The position numbers were made by a program, and so were the translations under genes. The notes below the pieces were generated by a model. That model was not told where the DNA came from and ran no database searches. It saw only the letters and a program-made list of their open reading frames with translations. A stretch of DNA of 64,000 nucleotides from Plotosus lineatus (Eukaryota > Chordata > Actinopteri > Siluriformes > Plotosidae): contig CM045729.1 of assembly GCA_024760905.1 (NCBI GenBank), forward strand, positions 44,996,580-45,060,579, written 5' to 3'. Positions 18,401 to 26,949 of this stretch are shown piece after piece. How positions within the stretch are numbered: position 1 is the stretch's first letter; each line of letters opens with the position of its first letter.

Positions 18401-20642
18401 GATTCATTTAATCCTATTAGAAAAACTATCTGTGCTGACACCAGGCAAAGGCAAGGTACAGTACACTGGACAGTTTGCCAGACCATAATAGGGCCAACGC
18501 ACACAACCACTCACTCACATACACACCTATCAGCAATTTTGAACAACCTAAGCCTGACATGCATAACTTTGAACTGTGGGAGGAAACCGGAGTCCCGGAG
18601 GAAATCCACACAAGCACAGAGAGAACATACATACAGCACATTTAAATAGTCTTGCTGAGCAGAAGACTTCAACCCAAAACCTTCTTCCTGTGAGGCAGAT
18701 ATGCTAACTAACACACAGAAAGATATTTAGTGTATATTAGTCTTAAAATGTGTTTACGTTAACATTTTCCAGTATTGAGAGTATACATAAACAACACTTT
18801 TGAATTCACCTAGAGTGGCACACATTTCTTAGCATACGGTATACAGTACTGTATTGTGTGTAGTAGATTGGGATGTTTAATGCATTGTGTTGTAGACTGT
18901 AACAGAAAACTTCAAGCATCTAAACAAACTATTGAGGTAACTATTGTGTATGCATGAGTTCATAATTTTAAGCACCTTTCCCTGATTGCAAGACGATCTT
19001 GGGTTTGACTCCTGTGGTCAACAAAAGTGTTTTTCTCTTTCCTTGTTTGCCCTGTGCTTGCGTGGGTTTTAATTTAATTCTTGTAATTTTAATTTGAAGT
19101 GTACTAAATTTTCTATGAATTGAATTGCTACAGCAGATTAACAGGGTTAGCTCAGCCTATTTAGAGTCTATTTTGTTGTCTTTGTTTTGAAAGCATAAGG
19201 CCATTGCCTGCAAGCCTTGCGTAGCAAATCCTCAGCAAATGCAATGTTAGTGGCCCGTTCGAAACCCATTGCTGACATTTTCTCCATCTATGTACGCTTC
19301 ATACATAATTTGCGTCGTCTCTTCTCTCCTTTGAGGCTGTGCTCAATATAGTCAACCCTCATTCAGGTCTATCACAGCAGAATAACCAAAAGAAACAGAT
19401 CATTCATTCAGTCACCAAACTGATTAATCCTACAAAGGTTGAGGGGAGGGCAGAGCCTATCTCAGGACTCCCTGAGCAGCATGCCACAGCAACACAGGAC
19501 AGCAGACATACAACCATTCACTTGCATGTAGGGGCAATTTGGAACAGACAATTGGCCTAATATGCAAATCTTTGGACTGAAGAAACACGCACAAGCACAG
19601 GAAGAACAGCAAATTAAACACAGAAACTCCCTTACTGAGCCAAGGACTTAAACCCAGGACCTTCCTGCTATGAAGCAGACATGCTAACCAATATGCCACC
19701 ATGCTGCCCTGGAACAGATTGGGTAAATTCAGTTCATTTAACCAGTTAATCCTAATTAGGGTCACAGGGAGGCTGGCGCCCATAACAGCCGACTCCGGGC
19801 GAGGGCAGAGGACACCCCGGGCAGCTCGCCAGGCCATCGCAGGGTGGAAACATGCTGACGGCTTTTCAGCCTACTCTTGTCGAAAGTCAGCAATGGTTCT
19901 TTTACATGCCTCACACCATAGACAGTGAGAGACATGGCCATCCTTTGATAGCCCAGTTAGCTGTACTGGGGGTGGGGGTGGGGGGTTTGTTGGCTAAAGT
20001 AAACTAAGATACAGATACTTCAAACATATCTTCATTTTATTGTTAGATTATCAGATCTATGGCTAAGGATTGTTGTCGAATTGTTTTTGCATGGTGTACT
20101 GGTTAGTACATCCACCTCATAGCAAGAAGGCCTGGGTTTGATTCCCAGCTTGGGTATGTTTGTGTGGTATTTGCATGCTCTGCCTGTACTTGTGAGAATG
20201 TCCTCTGGGTGCACTAGTTTCCTCCCACAGTCCAAAAACATGTACAGTAGGCTAACCGGCTTTGCCAAATCAATCTTAAGTGTGAATGTGAATGTGTGCT
20301 CGCCCTGCAATGGCCTGGCGAGCTGCCCAGGGTGGCAGACTGAACTGTTCCCTTGAAATAATTTGCATTTGCAGGCTGTATGTTACTACTAACCTAACTG
20401 GCAGGACACTAAAATACAAATATTGCTTTAATAAAAAAAAAACTAGTAATGCAACCACAGCATAATTAAATGTGCTGTGTAACTACTGAATAAATTGCTG
20501 GTGTGAAATTTAAAAAGAAAGAAAAAAAAAACAAAACAGCTAGCTAATGTCATAAGTGAGTGAGTGGACTTAGCCACACTAGCATGTCCTTTAGCCACTC
20601 ACCTTTTCCCAGTCCACACTGCACCGCGGATGATATTGGCAT
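9063..20642 (-). CDS. cfap210: CFAP210 (CCDC173), complete, 9 coding exons
   Basis: Cilia- and flagella-associated protein 210, a filamentous microtubule inner protein of ciliary doublets with a trichohyalin-plectin-homology coiled coil; it is related to CFAP45. Seen: exons 20603-20642, 18083-18291, 15693-15866, 12845-13050, 12460-12616, 11332-11471, 9764-9956, 9498-9662 and 9063-9416 join without a phase error into 545 codons plus TAA, close to the roughly 550 residues of mammalian CFAP210. The protein is charged and helical throughout (RQKKLEAKKIREE, KRKEAIERAQ, REIQRHREAL) and ends in a non-coiled tail (TSDIQMSKKRLGFTW). Introns carry RTE, LINE and SINE insertions. It is divergent from PHGDH. 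A possible RFX X-box lies upstream, in line with a ciliary role. CFAP45 was considered, but the order of motifs and the synteny favour CFAP210. Confidence 0.9.
9498..9662 (-). CDS. cfap210: CFAP210 coding exon 8
   Basis: Residues 374-428, ending DSHIHHM. The acceptor is AATATTAG and the donor GTAAGT. Confidence 0.85.
9764..9956 (-). CDS. cfap210: CFAP210 coding exon 7
   Basis: Residues 309-373 (EIQRHREALVGKLAAYHQEQ). The acceptor is TTGTCACAG and the donor GTAAAG. Confidence 0.86.
10528..10727 (-). mobile_element. Internally deleted RTE element (5' end fused to 3' end)
   Basis: On the minus strand it starts GGGGGGGCACAAGTCAGTG and continues CTGGATAAATGCAGAGGGTTG and GGAAGGGCATCCGAC, matching the 5' end of the RTE copy at 59013. 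It then passes through about 40 diverged bases straight into the RTE 3' end (ATTCGCTATGGCGACCCCTG, AAAGGAAAAGAAGAG). The whole coding region is missing and there is no tRNA head. Confidence 0.75.
10924..11064 (+). mobile_element. SINE-I 3' fragment
   Basis: It starts within the body (GCGTGTTTCTGTCTCTTACT), includes GACAGGAAGGGCATCCGAC, and ends AAAGCCAAAAGGAAGACAG with short GACA repeats. The head is missing. It lies in CFAP210 intron 6. Confidence 0.8.
11332..11471 (-). CDS. cfap210: CFAP210 coding exon 6
   Basis: Residues 263-308 (DEFTHRTILQAAEAEKQDLE). The acceptor is TTAATCAG and the donor GTATTT, phase 2. Confidence 0.83.
11862..12040. repeat. Two imperfect AGGTCA-rich repeat units
   Basis: Two stretches about 140 bp apart share the pattern TTTTGACCTTT..AG(A)AGTCAC. 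The second includes TGACCT-TTTG-AGGTCA at 12012-12027. It lies in CFAP210 intron 5, and no known element was recognised. Confidence 0.45.
12460..12616 (-). CDS. cfap210: CFAP210 coding exon 5
   Basis: Residues 210-262 (IKEHQQAREMEKMEQKKEAE). The acceptor is TTTATTAG and the donor GTAGGC. Confidence 0.83.
12845..13050 (-). CDS. cfap210: CFAP210 coding exon 4
   Basis: Residues 142-209 (SALLMTEVLKEREAQIELKK). The acceptor is CTTCTTCAG and the donor GTAAAG, phase 2. Confidence 0.87.
13168..13505 (+). mobile_element. SINE-III, diverged
   Basis: A degraded tRNA-like head (GCAGCATGGTGGCATAGTG) is followed by GAATTTGCATGTTGTTCCTG, CGAGTACTCCGGTTTCC and AGACATGCACACAAGGCTAA. The tail is CTTCAGCCTCCCTGTGACCC with ATGAATGAGTGA. 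Confidence 0.7.
13549..15672 (-). mobile_element. RTE-like LINE, 5'-truncated and internally deleted
   Basis: The 3' end (GCGACCCCTGAAGGGAACGG, AAG-repeat tail) is at 13549. Minus-strand frames carry the reverse-transcriptase core, including FADDIVICSESREQVQENLE, HQGSALSPFLFAMVMDKLTD and FVYLEKAYDRVPRE, and the endonuclease start [18 protein letters not shown] near 15600. At least two internal blocks are missing (near 13930 and 14715). Frameshifts and stops make it inactive. It lies in CFAP210 intron 3, its 5' end about 20 bp from the exon 3 donor. Confidence 0.88.
15693..15866 (-). CDS. cfap210: CFAP210 coding exon 3
   Basis: Residues 84-141, the most conserved stretch (GQRQKKLEAKKIREEIEEEE). 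The acceptor is TCTTTACAG and the donor the less common GTTAGT. LINE insertions lie about 20 bp downstream and about 65 bp upstream of it. Confidence 0.9.
15930..17905 (+). mobile_element. LINE family 2, degraded copy
   Basis: Fragments in order: endonuclease-region FSSVDKRVVSLSLIILTVVC, reverse-transcriptase RIQPIVEPWIQEKQCNFRPG and CFVDLEKTFDCVP, then TERTRLRIQVAEMSFLHKMA, RWLGHLFSMPLKHLLGVVFQ and THWRDYVSWLVWERLDVPP. It ends in a GAT-repeat tail at about 17880-17903. Many frameshifts. It lies in CFAP210 intron 2. Confidence 0.82.
18083..18291 (-). CDS. cfap210: CFAP210 coding exon 2
   Basis: Residues 14-83, including HKVMVLPTSEWRRIQDSV and SKEVVRNWSNTIA. The acceptor is TTCGAGCAG and the donor GTAAGT. 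Confidence 0.87.
18425..18722 (-). mobile_element. SINE-III
   Basis: Contains AACTGTGGGAGGAAACCGGA, CACACAAGCACAGAGAGAAC, and a tRNA-like head at the right (complement of CTTCTTCCTGTGAGGCAGA). Confidence 0.75.
19398..19710 (-). mobile_element. SINE-III
   Basis: The tail is at left (ATCATTCATTCAGTCACCAA, CTGATTAATCC); then GGGGCAATTTGGAACAGAC, and the head at right, complementary to GGCAGCATGGTGGCATATTG. It lies in CFAP210 intron 1. Confidence 0.75.
19727..19985 (-). mobile_element. SINE-II, head missing
   Basis: The left part is the SINE-III-type tail (CCAGTTAATCCTAATTAGGG, GCAGCTCGCCAGGCCATCGC). It runs directly into the SINE-I body (AAAGTCAGCAATGGTTCTTT, AGACAGTGAGAGACATGGCC) and stops in a G-rich tract before the tRNA head. 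Confidence 0.8.
20085..20350 (+). mobile_element. SINE-III with recognisable tRNA head
   Basis: The head is GCATGGTGTACTGGTTAGTA with the B box GGTTTGATTCC. It continues CTAGTTTCCTCCCACAGTCC and TGTGCTCGCCCTGCAATGGC, and the tail is truncated. Confidence 0.78.
20603..20642 (-). CDS. cfap210: CFAP210 coding exon 1
   Basis: ATG at 20642 and residues MPISSAVQCGLGK. The donor GTGAGT is at 20602, phase 1. The exon is only 40 coding bases; it was chosen because it splices in frame to the next acceptor. Confidence 0.7.
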
Positions 20643-20819
20643 TTTTACTCGAGTCTTTTAATTATACACCACGGAAACTTTTGACATTACAGTATGTGCC
20701 ATTGGAAATATCGCTCTTGCATTACTTTTCTTTGGTCCTGCCTCTGCTAGCCAGATAATTGAACACTGCTAAAGAGTTTCCTCAACAATTTCTTAGCAAC
20801 AACGTTTACAAACCACTCC

Positions 20820-20834
20820 GTTTCCCCTGGCGAC
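20820..20834 (-). promoter_or_regulatory. cfap210: Candidate RFX X-box upstream of CFAP210
   Basis: On the minus strand GTCGCCAGGGGAAAC resembles the RFX palindrome (GTNNCC, short spacer, GGNAAC), about 180 bp upstream of the CFAP210 ATG. RFX factors drive many ciliary genes. A second half-site (GTTGCTAAG) lies at about 20792-20800. Similarity by eye only. Confidence 0.45.
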
Positions 20835-21426
20835 CTCACGAGCCCTTACGTCACGGAAAAGACACACCAAGCGTGGGGAGTGGGTAAACGCAACTGAAAT
20901 CGATACATTAAATAATAAATACACGAGACAAGCACTGACCCAAATCTCATACCAAAAGAGATTGAAGTAAATGAGTCGCCAAAATTTACCACTTTATTAA
21001 AAAACACTTATCTGATCATGAATAATGGCACCATGTTTCTCAGTGTTATATGTAATTATTATTATTATTATTATTATTATTTCTTTGTAAATTCCAGTGT
21101 CTGGTATGCAGTCATTTCTGAAATACTCAAAACAGCCTATCTGACACCAACAATCCTGCCAAGGTTAAAATCACACAGCCTCCACCCTCCATCCTGATGC
21201 TTAATGTGAATATTAACTAAACTGACCTGCAGGATTTTGCATTACTGCCGCATAAATGGCTGGTTATTCCAGAATGAATGTTTAAGGCATACTTTCATAA
21301 TGAATTTTGGGTGAAAATATATCAAATGTGAGTTTAATTTCCTTCTGTGAATTTTTGACACTCCATGTGTCCCAGTTGTTTTTCTTGTTTTCTCAACTCG
21401 AAAATATGCAAACAGGCTACCTCAAG

Positions 21427-21430
<4 letters not shown>

Positions 21431-21460
<30 letters not shown>
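21431..21460. repeat. (GT)n microsatellite
   Basis: A pure GT run of 15 units. Confidence 0.95.
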
Positions 21461-21461
<1 letters not shown>

Positions 21462-21555
21462 CCAGATCCACTAAAAGTATATTCAAACAGATACTCAACA
21501 GCATATCCATTCCTTGATGCTGTGCAAGTACACTGAAGCGAGCATGTTTCAAACT

Positions 21556-21908
21556 TATCTTCTTCTTTTCCTTTCATCTTTTCCCTTTTCCAAGGGTCGC
21601 CACAGTGAATCATCTGATTTGCATGTTTGATTTGGCATAGGTTTTTACGTCAGATGCCCTTCCTGACACAACCCTTTAACAAGAGGCAGAAACACCCTGA
21701 CGGCTATGCAGCTACTCTTTATGAAAGTCAGCAATGGTTCTTTTACATGAACCTCACACCATAGACAGTGAGAGACATGGCCGGCCTTTGATAACCCAGT
21801 TAGCTGCACTGGGGGGACAGTGACAACCTTGTGGAGAGTGGTACTCAAACCCCCAATCTTATGATTAGCGATCCACAGCTTCCTTTACCATTAAGCCACC
21901 ACTACCCC
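21556..21908 (-). mobile_element. SINE-I
   Basis: The tail is at left (CTTCTTCTTTTCCTTTCATC, AAGGGTCGCCACAGTGAATC), the full body follows, and the head ends at CCACCACTACCCC. ATGTTTCAA / ATGTTTAA on the two sides is a possible duplication. Confidence 0.85.
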
Positions 21909-22413
21909 ATGTTTAATTTTTTTTTAAACCTATTGTCCCCCCCCCCATTTCCCCCCTTAACCAACACAAAACATAACTAAACTGCTCAGGCATAACATGG
22001 AAAAGAAGTTGGTAAAGTACTGTAGTAATAATAAAAAAGGAACATAGACAAACAAAACAGTATTGGGGTAGAATAGTATACTATAACAACCTAATATAAT
22101 ATGTTGCAATATCCTGTAACATCCATCCCTTTATCCTAAACCTCTAGAATAGAAATGAAAAGCAGCAAGAGAAATAAGCAAAAAGAAAATAGGGATATGA
22201 GGAAAATATAAGCAGTTCACGGAACCATGAGGCCAACAGATTCACAATAAAGAAATAGAGGGAAAATAATAATAATAAAAAAATTCGGGGTACCAAGAAA
22301 GGCTAGGCACATTTAGGAAAGCCAAGCAATAAAGTTGATAATGTATGACCAATATAATTTAAGTAAGGATCCTACACCTTATAAAAAGTGTCCAATGTGG
22401 AGTGAAACACATA

Positions 22414-22732
22414 CAGTCGGCCCCCTACTTACGAAATTAATTAATTCCAGAGCCTTTTTCATAACACGGAAATTTCGTAAGTAGAGGCGCATTTTACATG
22501 TAAAACGCCTGATTCGTTCCAAGGCTCCCAAGACTACCCCATAAACCCTTTAAAAATGATAAAAGTACACCAATTTTGTATGAAATATGCATGAAACATG
22601 TTAAAAGTAAAAGAAAATTATTTATTAAACCATTTAAACATTTTATTAACATATTAATCTATTTTATTAACATATTTATTAATTAAACCATTACTAAACA
22701 TTTTTATTAATGCACATACACACACAACACTT

Positions 22733-22763
<31 letters not shown>

Positions 22764-22972
22764 TATACAGAATACACATACAGAATACACATGGTGCTCT
22801 CCGCTGAATGTGGGCTCCGCCCACATGCAGGACGCCGGAGCATTTTAAGATGGGGAATTCAAAGTGCATTCCCTGCTTGACAGATCGGAGGTCCAAACTC
22901 AACTTTAACTTGATTCCTTGAGGGATCGGAGGTCCAGATGAGCCTCCTTTCATCTCTGACTGACTCTGTAGG

Positions 22973-23050
<78 letters not shown>

Positions 23051-23464
23051 AAATCTGTCTCTATGGTGCGTTTTGCCGAATGTGGGCTCCACCCATACGC
23101 AACACGCAGCTGACAGAACAATTCTATTTAAATGTTTAAATGGGCAGGATGTTGTATTTAAAGCAAAATTACAGTACCTTTTTGAAAGATCAGAGGTCCT
23201 GATTTAATATAAACTTGCTTCCTTGTGCGATTGGAGGTCTTGTTTGTATATATATATAAAACTGAACTGGGAAGAAGGAGGGGCATGTTCAGTCTGTTGT
23301 TTGTAAACAATGGACGCAGCGTCATTATGTCACTGCGTCATTATGTCAGCGTACTACGTAGGCATGTCTAAACTCAAAATGTGACTTTTTAAAAAAAAAA
23401 AACCCATAAAATCGAAAAAAAAACAACAAAAAAAACCGGATGAACGTAAGTTGGGGTGCATCTG
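22414..23464. mobile_element. TA-flanked inverted-repeat element, 1.05 kb
   Basis: It starts CAGTCGGCCCCCTACTTACG and ends CGTAAGTTGGGGTGCATCTG, with TA at 22412-22413 and 23465-23466. The right 190 bp (GGAAGAAGGAGGGGCATGTT, AGCGTACTACGTAGGCATGT) is shared with 1249-2436 and 40466-40642. It includes (TC)n(CA)n at about 22976-23046. Confidence 0.75.
22976..23046. repeat. (TC)n(CA)n compound microsatellite
   Basis: About 16 TC units followed by about 17 CA units. Confidence 0.95.
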
Positions 23465-23682
23465 TATTTTGAATAATCTCCTGTGTTTGGTGTTAGTGAT
23501 ACCAGCACCTGGTAGAGTCAATATAAATTACATGGGATCCATTAGTATTGAAACACCAAAAATAACAGTTCTTTTATAATAACAGTCCAGTACAAACACA
23601 TCCTTATACACGTCCAGTAACAATGAATATAGCCACCAATTTCAGAATTACAGTCCAACAAAGTGGCCAAAAAATGCAGCTG

Positions 23683-25004
23683 TGGGGGGGGACGGGGGGG
23701 GGGGGGACAAACCAGTGTCTCCCCCTCACGCTGGTGCCAAGCCCGGATAAATGCAGAGGGTTGCGACAGGAAGGGCATCCGGTGTAAAACTTCTGCCACA
23801 TTTCTCATGCAAATGGTCAAAACAAAACGAAATTCATACCGGATCGGTCGAGGCCCGGGTTAACAACGACCGCCATCAGTGCTATTAACCAACAAGGTGC
23901 TGGTGGAAATTGGACTACTGTTGGTCGAAGACGTCGAAGGAGAGGCGTGTCCGTTGGCAAAGAGAGAAGAGGAAATGCGTGAGTCTAGGACTGAGAGTAG
24001 GGACTTTGAATGTTGGAACTATGAACGATCAAGCTAGAGAGCTGAATGACATGATGCAGAGGAGGAAGGTGGACATACTGTGTGTTCAGGAGACCAGGTG
24101 GAAAGGTAGCAAAGCTAAAAGCTTAGGAGCAGGGTTTAAGCTGTTTTATCACGGTGTGGATGGGAAGAGAAATGGAGTAAGAGTCATCTTGAAGGAGGAG
24201 TTTGTCAGGAATGTTCTAGAAGTGAAAAGAGTGTCAGACAGAGTGATGAGTCTCAAGTTAGAAATTGAAGGCATGATGGTCAATGTTGTTAGTGCTTATG
24301 ACCCACAGGCAGGATGAAAGCTAGAAGAGAAGGAGAGATTCTGGAGTGACTTAGATGAAGTGATGCAGCGTACCCCCAGAGGTGAAAGAGTGGTCATTGG
24401 GGCAGACTTCAATGGACATGTTGGTGCAGGCAACAGAGGGGACGAGGAAGTGATGGGCAGGTTTGGTATCCAGGACAGGAACACAGAAGGACAGATGTTG
24501 ATCGATTTTGCAAAAAGGATGGAAATGGCTGTGGTGAATACTTTTTTCAAGAAGAAACAGGAGCATAGGGTGACTTATGAAAGCGGAGGTAAGAGCACAC
24601 AGGTAGACTACATCTTGTGTAGGCGATGTAATTTGAAGGAAGTCAGTGACTGCAAAGTAGTAGTGGGTGAGAGTGTTGCCAAACAGCATAGGATGGTGGT
24701 GTGCAGGATGACTCTGATGGTGAGAAAGGTGAAAAAGGCAAAGGCAGAGCAGAAGAAAAAGTGGTGGAAGCTGAAAAAGGAAGAGTGTCGTGTTGTCTTC
24801 AAGGAGGAGTTGAAACAGGCTTTGAGTGGTCAGGAAGTGCTTCCAGATGACTGGACAACCACAGCCAATGTGATCAGGGAGACCGGTAGGAGAGTACTTG
24901 GTGTGTCCTCTGGAAGGAAAGTAGATAAGGAAACTTGGTGGTGGAATGAGGAAGTGCAGGAATGTGTACAAAAGAAGAGGTTAGCTAAGAAGAAGTGGGA
25001 CACA
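23683..25004 (+). mobile_element. RTE-like LINE, 5' part only
   Basis: It has the 5' G-rich start, GGCATCCGGTGTAAAAC, then an endonuclease-domain frame: [60 protein letters not shown] and VDYILCRRCNLKEVSDCKVV. One early stop (24317) breaks the frame. The frame runs to KKKWDT and then stops abruptly at the LINE-3 fragment; the reverse transcriptase and 3' tail are absent. Confidence 0.88.
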
Positions 25005-26245
25005 CTCTCTCATGTTGTTCTAATGGCATCTCTACTCCAGCTTTCTCTTGTCTTTCGCTTCTTTGATCTTAACTCCCAATGAACTTTGGCTCTTTCTCAC
25101 CTCTCTGTTCCCAATACTGAAAGCCTTCTTCTTGTCATTCAGGAGGGATTTCATGCCTTTTGTCAGTCATGGCTTTTGGATAACAAGAGACCATCTGAGT
25201 TGGGTTAATGGTCTTCTTGCAGAATTAATGTCGTGTGACATGCACTCAGTAAGCCCATCAGTGTCTTCATCGACAGAGAGAGAGAGAGAAACAGTGGGGG
25301 CAGGAACTGATCTAAAGTTCTCTCCTCTCTGGTTAGACAGTCCACAAAGTTTGGCAGTGTATTGTCCATGAAAACGTGGTTGAAGTCACCAGAGATCACA
25401 ATGACTCACTCGGTTGCTGAGTCTGTGACCAGGCTATGGCAGCATGAACAGTGTCACAGTGTAGCTGTGGGGTTGGCAGGAGGAACATAAACAGCCACTG
25501 AGATGACATGGGAGAATTTCCTAGACAAATAAAATGGTCTGAATCCTCCAGCACACAGTTCAATGTCCGGTCCACATCTCCACTCTTTGATGGTTATGTG
25601 GGCGAGTTACACCACCCGTTTTTGCTGAGAACAACAAGCCCCTCCTCCTTTCCGCTTATTGCTCACGGTGCAGTCTCTGTCCGCCTGGACAGTGTGAAAG
25701 CTCGCAATGGAGGATACATTGTCATCGGAAATATCTGGATGTAATATTGTCTCCACGAAGCCCATGAAACTACACTCCTCATACTCCCTCTTGACTCCGG
25801 ACTCGCGCTCATCCACTTTATTTTCCAGTGACGTCATGTTCCCCATCAGAACAGACTCGGCTGGTCCATTTTTTCTCTGAAAGCCTCCACTGGCTCGCCA
25901 CCTCCTTCCTTCTTCCTTATCGATCCTCCACCGACATCCACATGTGTTTTTCTTCACATTTCAATCTGTAATTCCTTGGGTCTGGCCACGAACCCGGCCG
26001 GCTTCAGGGCGATCAGCTGGTCCACGGAGTAAACAATGTGCGCGTGTAGTTTCTGCGCTGCGGTTTATCAAAATAAAAGTTCCGCAGCGATAAAATGTAA
26101 AAAAACAAAACAAAAACAAACTCAACCCACTCATTAAGAAGGAAGCTACTTATCAACAATAAAACAATACGTTTAAGGGAAATCAAGTTAAAGTAAGAAA
26201 AAGAGAGTGAAAGGTACAGTACATGTACACAAGTACAGTACACCT
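25005..26245 (-). mobile_element. LINE family 3, 5'/endonuclease part
   Basis: Minus-strand fragments: MGNMTSLENKVDERESGVKR, FHTVQADRDCTVSNKRKGGG, VISGDFNHVFMDNTLPNFVD, and MKSLLNDKKKAFSIGNREVR toward 25130. These motifs (MGN..LENK, GDFNH) are typical of APE-type endonucleases of fish non-LTR elements. Frames are interrupted. A shorter copy is at 35991-36650. Confidence 0.78.
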
Positions 26246-26395
26246 AATCAGCTTGACACTTGCGCGGTGAATTAATGTCCTTGCGACGTATCACCTAACC
26301 TATCAATGTCTTGATCAAGATCAAGACATGCAGGAGGAATTGCAAGAGGCGACACGCAGAATGACGCCTGCGCACTAATTAGTTATTATTATTAA

Positions 26396-26481
26396 TTGTT
26401 CTTCTACTTCTTCTTAATAATAATAATAATAATAATAATACATGTTATATTGTTATTATTATTAATGCTCTTATTATTATT

Positions 26482-26530
<49 letters not shown>

Positions 26531-26580
26531 GCTATTGTTATTAGTATTATTAATCCTATTATTATTATTGTTATTATTAT
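26396..26580. repeat. (TAA)n/(TTA)n microsatellite
   Basis: About 185 bp of AAT/ATT trinucleotides that switch strand sense several times, 230 bp upstream of PHGDH. Confidence 0.95.
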
Positions 26581-26691
26581 AAGCTTGTCTGTCAAGACAG
26601 AAATCTCACAATTCAGTTACAACGACATGTAACATGGATTACTCCCAAGACCAGAAATATTTTTTTCATTATTATTATTTGTTTGGGGCAC

Positions 26692-26701
26692 GGGGCGGAG
26701 C
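26692..26701 (+). promoter_or_regulatory. phgdh: GC box in the presumed PHGDH promoter
   Basis: GGGGCGGAGC resembles an Sp1 site, 111 bp upstream of the PHGDH ATG. An E-box CACGTG lies at 26765-26770. The transcription start is not known. Confidence 0.4.
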
Positions 26702-26811
26702 TATGCTTTGAAATAAGCACCTCCTCCGTTATTCCCACTGTTCTTGACGCAAAATCAGTTCACACACGTGCCCAGGAGCGCTTGCACGTCGCATCCTTGA
26801 AGGTAAGAAAA

Positions 26812-26949
26812 ATGGCTCCGATTGCAATCAAGCGCGTTTTAATAAGCGACAGTGTGGATCAGTGCTGCAAGAAGATTCTGCAAGAAAATGGAATTGAAGT
26901 CACCGAAAGACTAAATATGACCCACGATGACCTGAAGGAGCACATTAAG
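26812..26949 (+). CDS. phgdh: PHGDH coding exon 1
   Basis: Residues 1-46, from the ATG at 26812 ([14 protein letters not shown]). The donor is GTAAAG. An open frame extends upstream to 26683, but the family's usual start is this ATG. Confidence 0.9.

Larger units (their letters stand above)
20643..26811. other. Divergent intergenic region between CFAP210 and PHGDH
   Basis: About 6.2 kb holding both 5' flanks. 20880-21430 has only a short (ATT)n tract (about 21057-21081). SINE-I, an inverted-repeat element, RTE and LINE-3 copies and a (TAA)n tract fill the rest. 21910-22410 is A/T-rich and unclassified. No coding exon was recognised. Confidence 0.6.

Noticed and set aside
26683..26811. In-frame upstream extension of PHGDH
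   Set aside because: The frame is open from an ATG at 26683, but it has no similarity to the family N-terminus and runs through the presumed promoter; the ATG at 26812 gives the normal start.
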